A DNA stretch of 64,000 nt from JAHECW01 sp964641415 (GTDB lineage Bacteria > Acidobacteriota > Thermoanaerobaculia > Thermoanaerobaculales > Sulfomarinibacteraceae), in NCBI GenBank assembly GCA_964641415.1, contig CAZXMW010000001.1:62001-126000 (forward strand). The letters run 5' to 3'. This document shows positions 20,601-29,440 of this stretch, in pieces; the first letter of the stretch is position 1; each line of letters begins with the position of its first letter. The position numbers and the translations under genes were made by a program. Under the pieces are notes generated by a model. It did no database searches. It saw nothing but the letters and a program-made list of their open reading frames with translations, and was not told the origin of the DNA.

Positions 20601-23600
20601 ACCGACCAGGTCGTCATCGACGGACCGAGTCAGCCGGGGTACGCGGGCGATCCGATCATCGAGCTCGACGGAACACTGGCCGGATTCGGGAGCAACGGGC
20701 TCACCGTCCTTGCCGGTTCGTCGGTTGTCGACTCCCTCGTCGTCAACCGTTTCGAGGGCCACGGAGTCTACCTCGCCGGCGCCGGCGGAGATCAGGTTCT
20801 CGGGTGTCGGATCGGCATCGACTCGGGGGGCCTCTCGCCGCTGTCGAACGGCGGCAACGGCATCTACATTCGCGATGTGCCGAACACGGTCATCGGCGGT
20901 GCGGCCGCGGGCCAGGGCAACCTGATCGGCGCCAACGGGCTCAGCGGCATCGCCGTCGAGTCGGCAGGCGCGGTTGACGGCACGATCGAGGGCAACGTCA
21001 TCGGCGTCGGTAGCGACGGGGCCACCCGGCTCGGCAACGGTCGCCACGGTATTCACATCCTCGGCGCCTCGAACACGACGATTGGAGGAGCCGATGCCGG
21101 CGCGGGCAACACCATTGCCAACAACAACGTCAACGGCATTTTGGTGTCGACCGGGTTGGGCAATCGGATCGAGGGCAACGAGATTCATGGGAACACGTTG
21201 TTGGGGATCGACCTAGCGAACGACGGTGTGACGGCGAACGACCCGATGGACGGGGACGATGGCGCGAATCATCTGCAGAACTACCCGGTGCTGACGCGGG
21301 TGACTGAGGGGAGCGCGGCGACCGGGATCGTCGGGGATCTTGCGAGCGCGGCGTCGACGGAGTATGCGGTGGAGTTTTTCGCGAGCTCGGCGTGCGATCC
21401 GTCGGGTTACGGCGAGGCGGAGACGGTGGTGTGGTCGACGACGGTGACGACCGACGCGGGCGGCGGGGTCCATTTCGAGCTGGCGGCGCCGGTGACGGTG
21501 ACGGCCGGCTGGTACCTGACGGCGACGGCGACGGATCCGGACGGCAACACCTCTGAGCTGTCGGCGTGTCGCGAGGTCGAGGCGGCGCCTTCGGTATCGA
21601 TCGGCGATGTGTCGGTCACGGAGTCGGACGGCGGCACGAGCGTGACGGCGGCGTTTGCGGTGAGCCTGTCGGCGCCGAGCGGTCTACCGGCCGAGGTGTC
21701 GTGGTCGACGGCGGACGGCAGTGCGGTTGCGGGTCTGGACTACCAGGCGGCTGCGGGCACGGTGGGCTTTGCGCCGGGGCAGACGTCGGCGGTGGTGGAG
21801 GTCACGGTGCTCGGCGACGATCTCGACGAGTTCGACGAGGTCTTCACGGTGGTTCTGGGCTCTGCGCTGGACTGCACGATCGCCGACGGTGTCGGCGAGG
21901 GAGTGATCGTCGACCAGGACGAGCCGCCGAGCTTTGCGATCGACGATCAGACCGTGGCCGAGGGTGCGGCCGGCACGAGTGTGGACGCGGTCTTCACGGT
22001 GACGCTGTCGGCGCCATCGGGCAAGCCGATCACGGTGGACTGGGCGACGGCGGACGGCACGGCGACGGCGGGCGCGGACTACCAGGCGGGCTCGGGCCAG
22101 CTGAGCTTCGCGCCGGGCGAGATGACGAAGACCGTCGACGTCATGGTCACTGGTGACGACGTCGACGAGTTCGACGAGACCTTCACGGTGGAGCTGACGG
22201 GCGAGAGCAACGCGACGCCGGCCGATGCGTTGGGTCTGGGGACGATCACGGACGACGACGACGAGCCGTCAGTGTCGATCGGCGACCGGACGGTGACGGA
22301 AGGCGCGAGCGGGAGCACGGTGGATGCGACGTTTACGGTGAGCCTGTCGGCGGTGTCCGGCAAGGCGATCACGGTGGACTGGGCGACGGCGGACGGCGCG
22401 GCGACGGCGCCGGCGGACTATGCTGCGGCGTCCGGTCAGCTGGACTTTGCGCCGGGCGAGACCGAGCACACGGTCGCGGTGACCGTGGCGGGCGACGACG
22501 AGGACGAGGGCGATCACGCGGCGAGCGTGGAGCTGTCGGGTCTGGTCAACGTCGGTGCCGGTGATCTGTCGGGCGATCTTTTGATCACGGACGACGACGC
22601 GGACGTCAACATCACGAAGACCGACGGTGTGGCCGAGGCGACGCCGGGGACCGGCCACAGCTACACGGTGACGGTGGCGAATCCCGGCAACCATCAGGTC
22701 GACGATGCGGTCGTGACGGACAACCTGCCGGCGGCCCTGACCGGGACGAGCTGGAGCTGTGTGGCCTCGGGCGGCGCGGCGTGCGACCAGGCCTCGGGGA
22801 CCGGCAACCTGTCGACCACGGTCGATCTGGCGCCGGGCAGCTCGGTGACCTTCACCATCGACGGGACCATTGATCCGTCGGCGCGCGGCGCGCTTTCCAA
22901 CACCGCGACGGTGGCGCTGGTGGCCGGGCTGCTGGAGGATCCGAATCTCGCGGACAACACGGCTACGGACAACACCAGCCTGGCGCCGGCCATCGATCTT
23001 TCGATCGTGAAGTCTGACGACGCGGACCCGGTGATTGCGGGGGCGGCGCTGGTCTACACCCTCGAGGTGGGCAATGCCGGTCCCTCCGACGCCACCGGCG
23101 TCGAGGTGACGGACACCCTGCCGGCGGGCGTGAGCTTTGTTTCAGCGTCGCCGGGATGTGTCGAGTCGGCCGGGGTGGTGGCGTGCGCGGTGGGCGATCT
23201 GGCGGCGACGGCTTCGACGAACATGGTCGTAGCGGTCGATGTCGATCCCGAGACGCGCGGCACCATCAGCAACACAGCGGTCGTCTCGGGTGTCGAGACC
23301 GACAGCGATCCCGGAAACGATTCCGACTCCGAGGACACGGTGGTGGAGGCGTCGGCGGATCTCGATCTGGCCAAGGAGGCGCCGGTTTCGGTGAGCCGCG
23401 GCGACAGCTTCGATGTTTCGCTGACTGTCACGAACCTCGGTCAGTCGGACGCCTTCGGCGTGGTAGTGGACGACCCGACGCCGCAGGGTTTGACTTTCGA
23501 CGGTGCGACGGCGCCGTGCGATGGCGGCTTCCCGTGCGATCTGGGCGCCCTGGAAGCGGGCGCGAGCGCGGCGATCACCGTCAGTCTCACCATCCCGGTC

Positions 23601-26600
23601 GACTACGACGGGCCGGACCCGATCACCAACACGGCTTCGGTGTCCGCGGAGACCCCGGACCCGGTATCGGGGAACAACCTGGCGGCGACCACGACGGCGG
23701 TCGACCGGACGCCGGAGGCCGACCTGGTGGTGGCCAAGAGCGGGCCGCCGACGGTGGCGCCGGGATCTGCGATCACCTGGAGCGTGACGGTGACCAATGA
23801 CGGTCCGGATCAGGCGAGTGATGCGGAGCTCGTCGACACGATTCCGGCCGGTCTGGTGTTTGCGTCGGCCTCGACCGGGTGCGGCGAGGCTGCCGGTGTC
23901 GTGACCTGTTTGCTGGGCGATCTGGCGGCTCATGAGAGCGCGACGGTGGCGATCACGGCGACGGTGCCGGTGGACTACGCGGGCTCTGATCCCATCGTCA
24001 ACACCGCTACGGTCGGCTCGGCGGTGGCCGATCCGGATGACACGAACGACTCGGACAGTGCGTCCACGGCCCTGGGTGCGGACACGATGGATCTGTCGAT
24101 CATCAAGACCGCCCCGGAGACCGCGGAGCTGAGCGATGTGATCACCTACACCCTGACCGTGACCAACCACGGGCCGGCGACGGCGGTGGGCGTCGTCGCG
24201 AGCGACGTGCTGCCGGCGGAGGTGGCGTTTGTCAGCGCTTCTGCGGGCTGTGCCGAGGGCGGTGGTCAGGTGGACTGCGACTTCGGCGATCTGGCGGCGG
24301 GCGCGAGCGCGTCGGCGACGATTGATGTCGAGGTGATCGCGGCGTCGGGTCTGATCGTCAACACGGCGACGGTGGCTGCGATCGGCCCGATCGACGCCGA
24401 TGCTTCGAACAACGTCTCCTCAGCCTCGACGGCGGTCGGTGAGCTGCCGGCCGACGTGGCGGTGACCGTCGATCTGCCGGACGAGGCGGTGCCGGGGCGG
24501 GAGCTGCCGGCGACGGTGGTGGTGACCAACCACGGGCCGGCCGCGGCCTCCGGGGTGAGCCTGGACGTCCCGGCGCCTGCCGGGCTGGCCGAGCTTGGGG
24601 TGAGCGCCCCGTGCTCGTCCGGATTCCCGTGCAGCCTCGGCGATCTCGCCGCCGGCTCGTCGCGGATCGTGACGGTCAGCTATGCGGTGTCGTCGGACTA
24701 CGCGGGTCCGGACCCGATCGTGGTGAGCGCAACCGCGACCACGCTGACGACCGACGCCGATCCGGCGAACGACACCGGAACGGCAACGACGCCGGTGCTG
24801 CGGCTGGTCGATCTGGCCGTGGATCTGGTGGACCTGCCGGATCCGGTGGTGGCGGGCAGCGGAGTTGGAAACCTCGGCTACACGCTGACTCTGGTCAACG
24901 CTGGTCCGACCGACGCGTCGAACGCGACCGTCGATCTCGGCACGGTGCTGCCGGCCGGGGTGAGCGTGGTTTCGGTGACGCCGGTGAGCGGCAGCTGGGC
25001 TGGGTCGACCTGGACGGTGGCGTCGCTGCCGGCGGGGGGCTCTGAGAGCCTGATCATGCTGCTGACGGTGGACGCGACGGCGGCGCACGGGGCCATTATT
25101 TCGGCGACTGCGACCGTGACCGGCGCGGCTGAGGTCCTGATCAACTTCGGCGACGACACGGCGACCGAGATGACGACGGTCACGCGGGCGGTGGATCTCA
25201 TCGTGGACGTGGCCGAGAGCGCGGACCCGGTGGTCGCGGGCTCGGGCGCCGGGAACGTCGTCCACACGGTGACCGTGACCAACGCCGGTCCGTCGATGGC
25301 GACGGGCGTGGTCCTCAGCGAGATACTGACGCTGCCGGCGGGCGCGAGCCTGGACTCGGCGACGCCGAGTCAGGGCGGCTATGCGGTCCCGGCGTGGACG
25401 GTGGGCGAGCTGCCCGTGGGCGCGTCGGCGACGCTGACCATGGTGGTCACGGCCTCGGCCGACGCGGCCGACGGCTCGACGGTGGATTCCAGCGCGGCGG
25501 TCACGGCCGCCAACGAGGCACTGGTCAACACCGGCGACGACGCGGACTTTGAGAGCACGACCATCAACCGCGAGGTGGACCTGGCGGTGGCGGTGACGGA
25601 GAGCGTCGACCCGGTGGTCGCGGGCTCGGGCGCGGGCAACCTCACTCATGTCGTGACCGTCACCAATCACGGTCCGTCGTTTGCGACCTCGCTGGGGCTC
25701 GACGTCACGGCCGCTCTGCCTTCGGGGGTGATCCTCGACTCGGCGGTGGCGAGCCAGGGCGGTTTCGTGGCTCCGGCGTGGACGGTGGGCGAGCTGCCCG
25801 TGGGCGCGTCGGCGACCCTGACCCTGACCTTCAGCGTCGGGGAAGAGGCCGTGGACGGCGCCGAGATCACGACCGGCGCGGCGGTTTCCGGCGCGGCCGA
25901 GACCATCGTCAACCCGGGCGACGACGCGGCTGTCGAGGCCACCACGGTGAGCCGTGAGCACGACGTCTCGGTGACCATCACCGAGTCGGTCGACCCGGTG
26001 GCGGCGGGTGCGCCGTCGCCGAGCCTGACCTACGTCGTGATCGCCCGCAACTTCGGTCCATCGGGCGTCTCCGGGCTCACTCTCGACGTCGCGACGACGC
26101 TGCCGGCGGGCGTGGTGATCGAGGACATCATTCCCTCGGCGGGGGTTTTCGCCGACCCGACGTGGACGGTGGGCGAGCTGGGCAACGGAGCGAGCGAGAC
26201 GCTGACCATCCAGCTCGGGGTGTCGAGCGCGGCGGCGGACGGCTCGCAGATCAGCTGCGGGGCGGGCGTCACGGCGGCATCCGGCACGCTCCTCAACCCC
26301 GGGGACGACTCGGCGCTTGAGGTCACCACGGTGATCGCCGAGGCGGACCTCGAGCTGGCGGCGGCTCAGAGCGTCGACCCGGTCGTCGCGGGCTCGGGCG
26401 CCGGCAATCTGGTGCACACTGTGACCGTCACCAACCATGGTCCGTCGGACGCCCTCGCGACCGCGGTCGACATCGCCGTCGTTCTGCCTGCGGGAGCGAC
26501 CCTGGACAGCGTTGTGCCGAGTGCGGGCGGCTGGGCCGACCCGGTTTGGACGGTGGGCGACCTGGCGTCCGGGGCGTCGGCTTCGGTGGAGCTGGTGTAC

Positions 26601-28091
26601 ACCGTCGGTGCGTCGGCGGCGGCCGGCGGCGCGATCGAGCTGGCGGCGGCGGCGACGGCCTCGGTGTCGCTCGTCAACCCCACCAACGACGCAGTCGCGG
26701 TGTCGACCCTGGTCGACGCGCTGACCGACCTCGAGCTCGACAAGTCCGACGGCGAGGACCCGCTCGTCAGCGGTCCCGACCTCGCCTACACCCTCGAGGT
26801 CCTCAACCACGGTCCCTCAGACTCCACCGGCGCAACGGTCGTCGACATGCTGCCCGCCGAGGCCTCCTTCGTGTCGGCCTCGCCGGGCTGCGTCCACGAC
26901 TCGGGCACGGTGACCTGCGCGCTGAGCGGGGTCGCGGCCGGCGCCTCGGCCCTGCTCGTCATCGAGGTCACGGTCGACCCGACCGCGCCCTTCATCGACA
27001 ACACCGCCTCCGTGGCCGCCGACGAGCCGGACCCCGTCCCGGGCAACGACGCCGACACCGAACGGACGACCCTCGACGTGGTCCCGCCGCAAGTCGACCA
27101 TCTCCTGTCCACAGCCTCCGACGACGACGGCGTCCTCGACGAGTGCGACACCATCACCGGTGAAATCGTCACCCTCGGCGTCGTCTTCGACGAGATCATG
27201 CACGACCCGCCGGGCGACACCGAGCCCCTCGACGTCACCAGCCCCGACGCCTACCTCCTGGTCGGCGCCGGCCCCGACGCCGACATCGACACCGTCGACT
27301 GCTCCGGCGTCCTCGGCGACGACATCGCCGTCCCCGTCGATGCGGTCGGCTACTCGGCCGCCTCGAGCACCGCGACCCTGTCCTTCCCCTACCCCGTGAC
27401 CCTCAGCCACGACCTGCACCGCTTCGTCCTGTGCGCGGACCGCCTCGCCGACCGCGCCGGCAACCTCCTCGACGGCGACGGCAACGGCTCTCCCGGCGAC
27501 CACCACGTCACCACCTTCAGGGTCGACGCCCACAACCTCTTCGACAACGGGCACCTCGACTGCTCTCTCGACGCGTGGACCGCCGTCTCGACCTTGCCCG
27601 AGGAGATCGAGTACGACCCCGCCGACGTCGACGACTCCTCCCTCTCCGGCTCCGCCCACATCACCTACCTCGCACCTCAGCCCTACATCGGCGTCAGCCA
27701 GTGCAGGCCTCTCGACGGCGCCCACGACCTCACCCTCGCCGCCGAGATCGCCCTCCATCCCACCAGCAACTACACCGCCACCATCCACCTCCAGTGCCTC
27801 TCCTTCGACACCACCGACTGCTCCGGCGCCCCCGTCGACGGCGACGCCGCTGAAATCCTCATCCCCAACCCCTCCGGCGCCTGGCTCCATGTCGAGGCCC
27901 CGCTCCTCTCCGCCGAGGCCACCGCCTCCATCGCCTGCGACGTCCTCATCGTCGACCCCGAAGGCGGCTTCAACGAGGCCTATCTCGACAACCTCCACCT
28001 CTTCGACCACGGACCTGCCCACCTCAACGCCATCTTCACCGACGGCTTCGAGTCAGGAACGACATCCGCATGGAGTTCCTCCACCCCCTGA
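17625..28091 (+). CDS. Giant multidomain adhesin-like secreted protein B (3488 aa)
   Basis: The ATG at 17625 has GGAGG six bases upstream and is followed by a clear signal peptide (VVSLVMLLILTLAIPGWVLA). Earlier in-frame starts would bury that signal. Residues ~30-410 are a unique domain I do not recognise. Then come Ig-like segments (GGTISGTNVPFHATTSDPAN; VVFVTPISGASVDGDDLPVE), a cadherin-type domain (~610-700, PPTDITLSPTSVPENSLGG) and two Calx-beta repeats. A CSLREA-type motif in the variant form CTLREA is near residue 945, followed by a parallel beta-helix. From residue ~1164 to the end it appears identical to protein A: Calx-beta x3, DUF11 x12 and the Cys-containing C-terminal region ending FTDGFESGTTSAW. 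A paralogue of A with a different N-terminal display region, probably surface-exposed. Confidence 0.85.
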   Translation: MFATSSRRVVSLVMLLILTLAIPGWVLAEPEDAAVLVETRKAGARMLLDPDDILVAIPEATAIAELGLAPGAAVELPEGSPFRVDGSLLVAARQLVFDASGVHTVTIVSADGDREQVEIMLPLVAGPETKTMVGNEVFLQGSYVEVGMAEGGFFGTSGAAPTGFHEIGRSTLGFVADYGRDGWTTGSPAQTGDYFLPGSPFEGWSVKWDEGGTVYGNFGGTTQNFPMQAVTETSAGSTQAAAWVGELTTGSGSLRALQNVAFESDDLFFVMSVTLENIGSTTLTNVRYLRSVDPDQEVDLGGDYSTLNSVHYQPGTTGNPDKALVVANGQIWGLTLGLGTFDSRAVVTTESPWPQDPDAVIGSPEAPSPSSPTNADAAIALAFSLGDLAPGQTVSFSYAYILNADDLDVALGNLEAVTILQPGGTISGTNVPFHATTSDPANTTQVEFFINGTSIGFDTTPDAGGVFGLTFNSTDYPNGTLYKFLKAEATFADGSKASKSATVTIANDGPPVVFVTPISGASVDGDDLPVEVEGTDPLHLPASVSFFRETSGTGSIFLGEITSAPFATTYDTSDLPTDETVVLKAIATDSVGNETVIYTSVTTAINYPPTDITLSPTSVPENSLGGTLVGTLDTIDPNTWDTFTYELLDDAGGRFQISGGQLQVAPGADLNYEVASSHSIEVRSTDSGGHQVGRVFTITVINVAEPLISVADLTVSEGDGTAEVVLTLADPSASPTSVTCATSDGTAVAVEDYTATSAIVTWPGGSGGAQVCSVPIVDDGRYAPSESFSVTLSSPVNGEITDGSAVVTITDDDDPPTIDADADRTVDETDGSIELTVTMTNQCEQTVTVDAATADGSALAGSDYTSVSTVLTWSAGEDGPRTVTVTITDDDIDEDDEAFSLELANPVNAAIGDGQTGVTITDDELVVNTTSDHNDGACTVADCTLREAILASNARAQDDTIRFAIPAGMASGGIYTIRVGGPSGSLGTLPVMTDQVVIDGPSQPGYAGDPIIELDGTLAGFGSNGLTVLAGSSVVDSLVVNRFEGHGVYLAGAGGDQVLGCRIGIDSGGLSPLSNGGNGIYIRDVPNTVIGGAAAGQGNLIGANGLSGIAVESAGAVDGTIEGNVIGVGSDGATRLGNGRHGIHILGASNTTIGGADAGAGNTIANNNVNGILVSTGLGNRIEGNEIHGNTLLGIDLANDGVTANDPMDGDDGANHLQNYPVLTRVTEGSAATGIVGDLASAASTEYAVEFFASSACDPSGYGEAETVVWSTTVTTDAGGGVHFELAAPVTVTAGWYLTATATDPDGNTSELSACREVEAAPSVSIGDVSVTESDGGTSVTAAFAVSLSAPSGLPAEVSWSTADGSAVAGLDYQAAAGTVGFAPGQTSAVVEVTVLGDDLDEFDEVFTVVLGSALDCTIADGVGEGVIVDQDEPPSFAIDDQTVAEGAAGTSVDAVFTVTLSAPSGKPITVDWATADGTATAGADYQAGSGQLSFAPGEMTKTVDVMVTGDDVDEFDETFTVELTGESNATPADALGLGTITDDDDEPSVSIGDRTVTEGASGSTVDATFTVSLSAVSGKAITVDWATADGAATAPADYAAASGQLDFAPGETEHTVAVTVAGDDEDEGDHAASVELSGLVNVGAGDLSGDLLITDDDADVNITKTDGVAEATPGTGHSYTVTVANPGNHQVDDAVVTDNLPAALTGTSWSCVASGGAACDQASGTGNLSTTVDLAPGSSVTFTIDGTIDPSARGALSNTATVALVAGLLEDPNLADNTATDNTSLAPAIDLSIVKSDDADPVIAGAALVYTLEVGNAGPSDATGVEVTDTLPAGVSFVSASPGCVESAGVVACAVGDLAATASTNMVVAVDVDPETRGTISNTAVVSGVETDSDPGNDSDSEDTVVEASADLDLAKEAPVSVSRGDSFDVSLTVTNLGQSDAFGVVVDDPTPQGLTFDGATAPCDGGFPCDLGALEAGASAAITVSLTIPVDYDGPDPITNTASVSAETPDPVSGNNLAATTTAVDRTPEADLVVAKSGPPTVAPGSAITWSVTVTNDGPDQASDAELVDTIPAGLVFASASTGCGEAAGVVTCLLGDLAAHESATVAITATVPVDYAGSDPIVNTATVGSAVADPDDTNDSDSASTALGADTMDLSIIKTAPETAELSDVITYTLTVTNHGPATAVGVVASDVLPAEVAFVSASAGCAEGGGQVDCDFGDLAAGASASATIDVEVIAASGLIVNTATVAAIGPIDADASNNVSSASTAVGELPADVAVTVDLPDEAVPGRELPATVVVTNHGPAAASGVSLDVPAPAGLAELGVSAPCSSGFPCSLGDLAAGSSRIVTVSYAVSSDYAGPDPIVVSATATTLTTDADPANDTGTATTPVLRLVDLAVDLVDLPDPVVAGSGVGNLGYTLTLVNAGPTDASNATVDLGTVLPAGVSVVSVTPVSGSWAGSTWTVASLPAGGSESLIMLLTVDATAAHGAIISATATVTGAAEVLINFGDDTATEMTTVTRAVDLIVDVAESADPVVAGSGAGNVVHTVTVTNAGPSMATGVVLSEILTLPAGASLDSATPSQGGYAVPAWTVGELPVGASATLTMVVTASADAADGSTVDSSAAVTAANEALVNTGDDADFESTTINREVDLAVAVTESVDPVVAGSGAGNLTHVVTVTNHGPSFATSLGLDVTAALPSGVILDSAVASQGGFVAPAWTVGELPVGASATLTLTFSVGEEAVDGAEITTGAAVSGAAETIVNPGDDAAVEATTVSREHDVSVTITESVDPVAAGAPSPSLTYVVIARNFGPSGVSGLTLDVATTLPAGVVIEDIIPSAGVFADPTWTVGELGNGASETLTIQLGVSSAAADGSQISCGAGVTAASGTLLNPGDDSALEVTTVIAEADLELAAAQSVDPVVAGSGAGNLVHTVTVTNHGPSDALATAVDIAVVLPAGATLDSVVPSAGGWADPVWTVGDLASGASASVELVYTVGASAAAGGAIELAAAATASVSLVNPTNDAVAVSTLVDALTDLELDKSDGEDPLVSGPDLAYTLEVLNHGPSDSTGATVVDMLPAEASFVSASPGCVHDSGTVTCALSGVAAGASALLVIEVTVDPTAPFIDNTASVAADEPDPVPGNDADTERTTLDVVPPQVDHLLSTASDDDGVLDECDTITGEIVTLGVVFDEIMHDPPGDTEPLDVTSPDAYLLVGAGPDADIDTVDCSGVLGDDIAVPVDAVGYSAASSTATLSFPYPVTLSHDLHRFVLCADRLADRAGNLLDGDGNGSPGDHHVTTFRVDAHNLFDNGHLDCSLDAWTAVSTLPEEIEYDPADVDDSSLSGSAHITYLAPQPYIGVSQCRPLDGAHDLTLAAEIALHPTSNYTATIHLQCLSFDTTDCSGAPVDGDAAEILIPNPSGAWLHVEAPLLSAEATASIACDVLIVDPEGGFNEAYLDNLHLFDHGPAHLNAIFTDGFESGTTSAWSSSTP

Positions 28092-28243
28092 CCCCTCGAC
28101 CCTCCCAACCCTCCTCCCGCGCCCGGGGCAGCCCCCCGGGCGCCCCTTTTTCCTGACCCGGCCGGCAACAAAAAGCTCCCGGCTGTCAGGCCAACGCCGT
28201 CCACGAATGACGGCCGCGGAACGCGAGGCCTCGGTGACCGGTC
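21114..28243. repeat. 7130-bp direct repeat, copy B
   Basis: Second copy of the 10335-17464 block, offset 10,779. It ends at ctcggtgaccggtc (28243), after which the two copies diverge at once. Recombination between the copies would delete 10,779 bp, removing gene B's unique N-terminal part and leaving one intact gene A. Confidence 0.95.
28120..28151 (+). terminator. Rho-independent terminator of giant gene B
   Basis: Identical to the terminator after gene A: a 9-bp GC stem, a 5-base loop and a T5 run, carried inside copy B of the long repeat. Confidence 0.85.
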
Positions 28244-28290
28244 ACCAAGGTCCTGCGGTCATCGGCCACGGCGGGCGGGTGTGCCGGAGG

Positions 28291-28325
28291 CTGACAGCTG
28301 ACAGCCGACAGCCGACAGCTGAGGG
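28291..28325. repeat. Tandem heptamer repeat
   Basis: Five 7-base units in a row: CTGACAG, CTGACAG, CCGACAG, CCGACAG, CTGAGGG. They lie 48 bases past the end of the long repeat, in the gap before the next gene. Confidence 0.8.
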
Positions 28326-28400
28326 CTTGAAACCTCAGACCGCCGGCTCGGCCACCAGCTTCGTAGGCGCCATCCCAGCGTCACCAGGGTCCGTCCGGAG

Positions 28401-28907
28401 TCACTGAACCCGTGGCCTGCGACCCTGCCAGAAAGCGATGGCGTCGGGGCTCCCGAGCTCGACACCCTTCAGCACCGCCACGGCGTCCGCGATCAGCTCT
28501 GCGGGATTTGCGCCAGCCGCCTCCTCTCCGGTGACGACCCGGACGCCGACCCGAACGCTGCTTTGTCGACCGGCGACGGCGCGAACCCCGTCGATCATCG
28601 ACCTGCCATCGGCTTCCGAGAGGTCCGACAAGACGATCGCCAACCGGTGCGATCCGATCCTGGCGACCAGGTCTTCACGCCTCACGACCGAGCACACCGC
28701 GCCCGCGATCATGGTCGGATCCGAATCCTCTTCAGGCTCGATCACGACGACGTGGAGCGTGCCTTCGGTTCTCTCGGCTCGTCCGAGTTCGCGGTCGAGC
28801 TCACGCAGGAGCAGGCGAAGGTTGGCGAGCCCAGTCATCTCGTCGATGGCCGTGCAGCTCGCCAAGCGCGATGCCAGACGGACGACGTCATCGCTTCGCG
28901 TCACCAT
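28401..28907 (-). CDS. Degenerate GGDEF-domain protein
   Basis: About 168 aa from the ATG at 28907. The fold pattern of a diguanylate cyclase is visible: AIDEMTGLANLRLLLRELDR (the usual D-x-LTGLxNRR helix), a central strand LHVVVIEPEED, then REDLVARIGSHRLAIVLSDL where RxGGDEFaill is expected. The catalytic GGDEF is replaced by GSHRL and the metal-binding Asp context is lost. It therefore should not make c-di-GMP; it may bind a nucleotide, act as a partner protein, or be decaying. No other domain is present. An upstream in-frame start at 29003 would add a basic, unconvincing extension. It is convergent with giant gene B and its promoter was not identified. Confidence 0.6.
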   Translation of the reverse strand: MVTRSDDVVRLASRLASCTAIDEMTGLANLRLLLRELDRELGRAERTEGTLHVVVIEPEEDSDPTMIAGAVCSVVRREDLVARIGSHRLAIVLSDLSEADGRSMIDGVRAVAGRQSSVRVGVRVVTGEEAAGANPAELIADAVAVLKGVELGSPDAIAFWQGRRPRVQ

Positions 28908-29330
28908 TCGGCCCCGACAGGAATTGCAGCGATTGCGACGAGAAGGAACGGCCGCGCCAAGAAATCTCGGGTGACCTGCGTCCTCGGCCACTCGCGTCGG
29001 CACGCATCCGGACGCCGGCAGCGCCCGCGTCTCGACGGCAGGATGCAGCTCCGGATGCGCTTCAACAGATTACGACCGCTGCGGTTACCGCATGATCGAA
29101 CATATTGGGGGCTTCTCAAGGTTCCTCTCCGTCATCGCCGTAGCGCCCGGCGTCGCCGCGCGCTGCTGCAAGACCTCGAAGAGAGGTACCGCGGCTCCCG
29201 GAATTTCGTACGCCCCAGTGAACCGGCGACGATGACCGCCATCCTCGAGCCAGCCGTCGGTGGACTGGCGCCGGTACCGGCGGGCGGCTGCGCTCTTCGC
29301 CTGCGAGGGGGCGGTCGGCTCTTCTGAAAG
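28908..29330. other. Gap with no supported gene
   Basis: Frames here give only short, Arg-rich translations without recognisable motifs or ribosome sites. The right end leads into the regulatory sites at 29331-29411. Confidence 0.5.
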
Positions 29331-29347
29331 TGTCCGGATTCCGGTCA
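29331..29347. promoter_or_regulatory. TGTCCGGA palindrome, upstream activator site candidate
   Basis: TGTCCGGATTCCGGTCA matches TGTCCGGATTCCGGACA in 16 of 17 positions. It is centred 57 bases upstream of the sigma-54 promoter at 29396, a usual place for an enhancer-type activator. Confidence 0.65.
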
Positions 29348-29395
29348 CCTGGGCACTCACGGCCCGTCATTCCATCCTCCTAATAACAAAGAACC

Positions 29396-29411
29396 TGGCA
29401 CGTCTCTTGCC
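29396..29411 (+). promoter_or_regulatory. Sigma-54 promoter of the sigma-factor gene
   Basis: TGGCACGTCTCTTGCC is a near-perfect RpoN promoter (TGGCACG-N4-TTGC). The -12 C at 29410 predicts a start near 29422, leaving a ~19-base leader that contains GGAGG before the ATG at 29441. Confidence 0.85.
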
Positions 29412-29440
29412 ATTGACCCGATGTGGAGAGGGAGGAAAGT

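Noticed and set aside
28563..29327. A 254-codon plus-strand reading frame
   Set aside because: It crosses the antisense of the degenerate GGDEF gene, has no domain or ribosome site, and is very Arg-rich.
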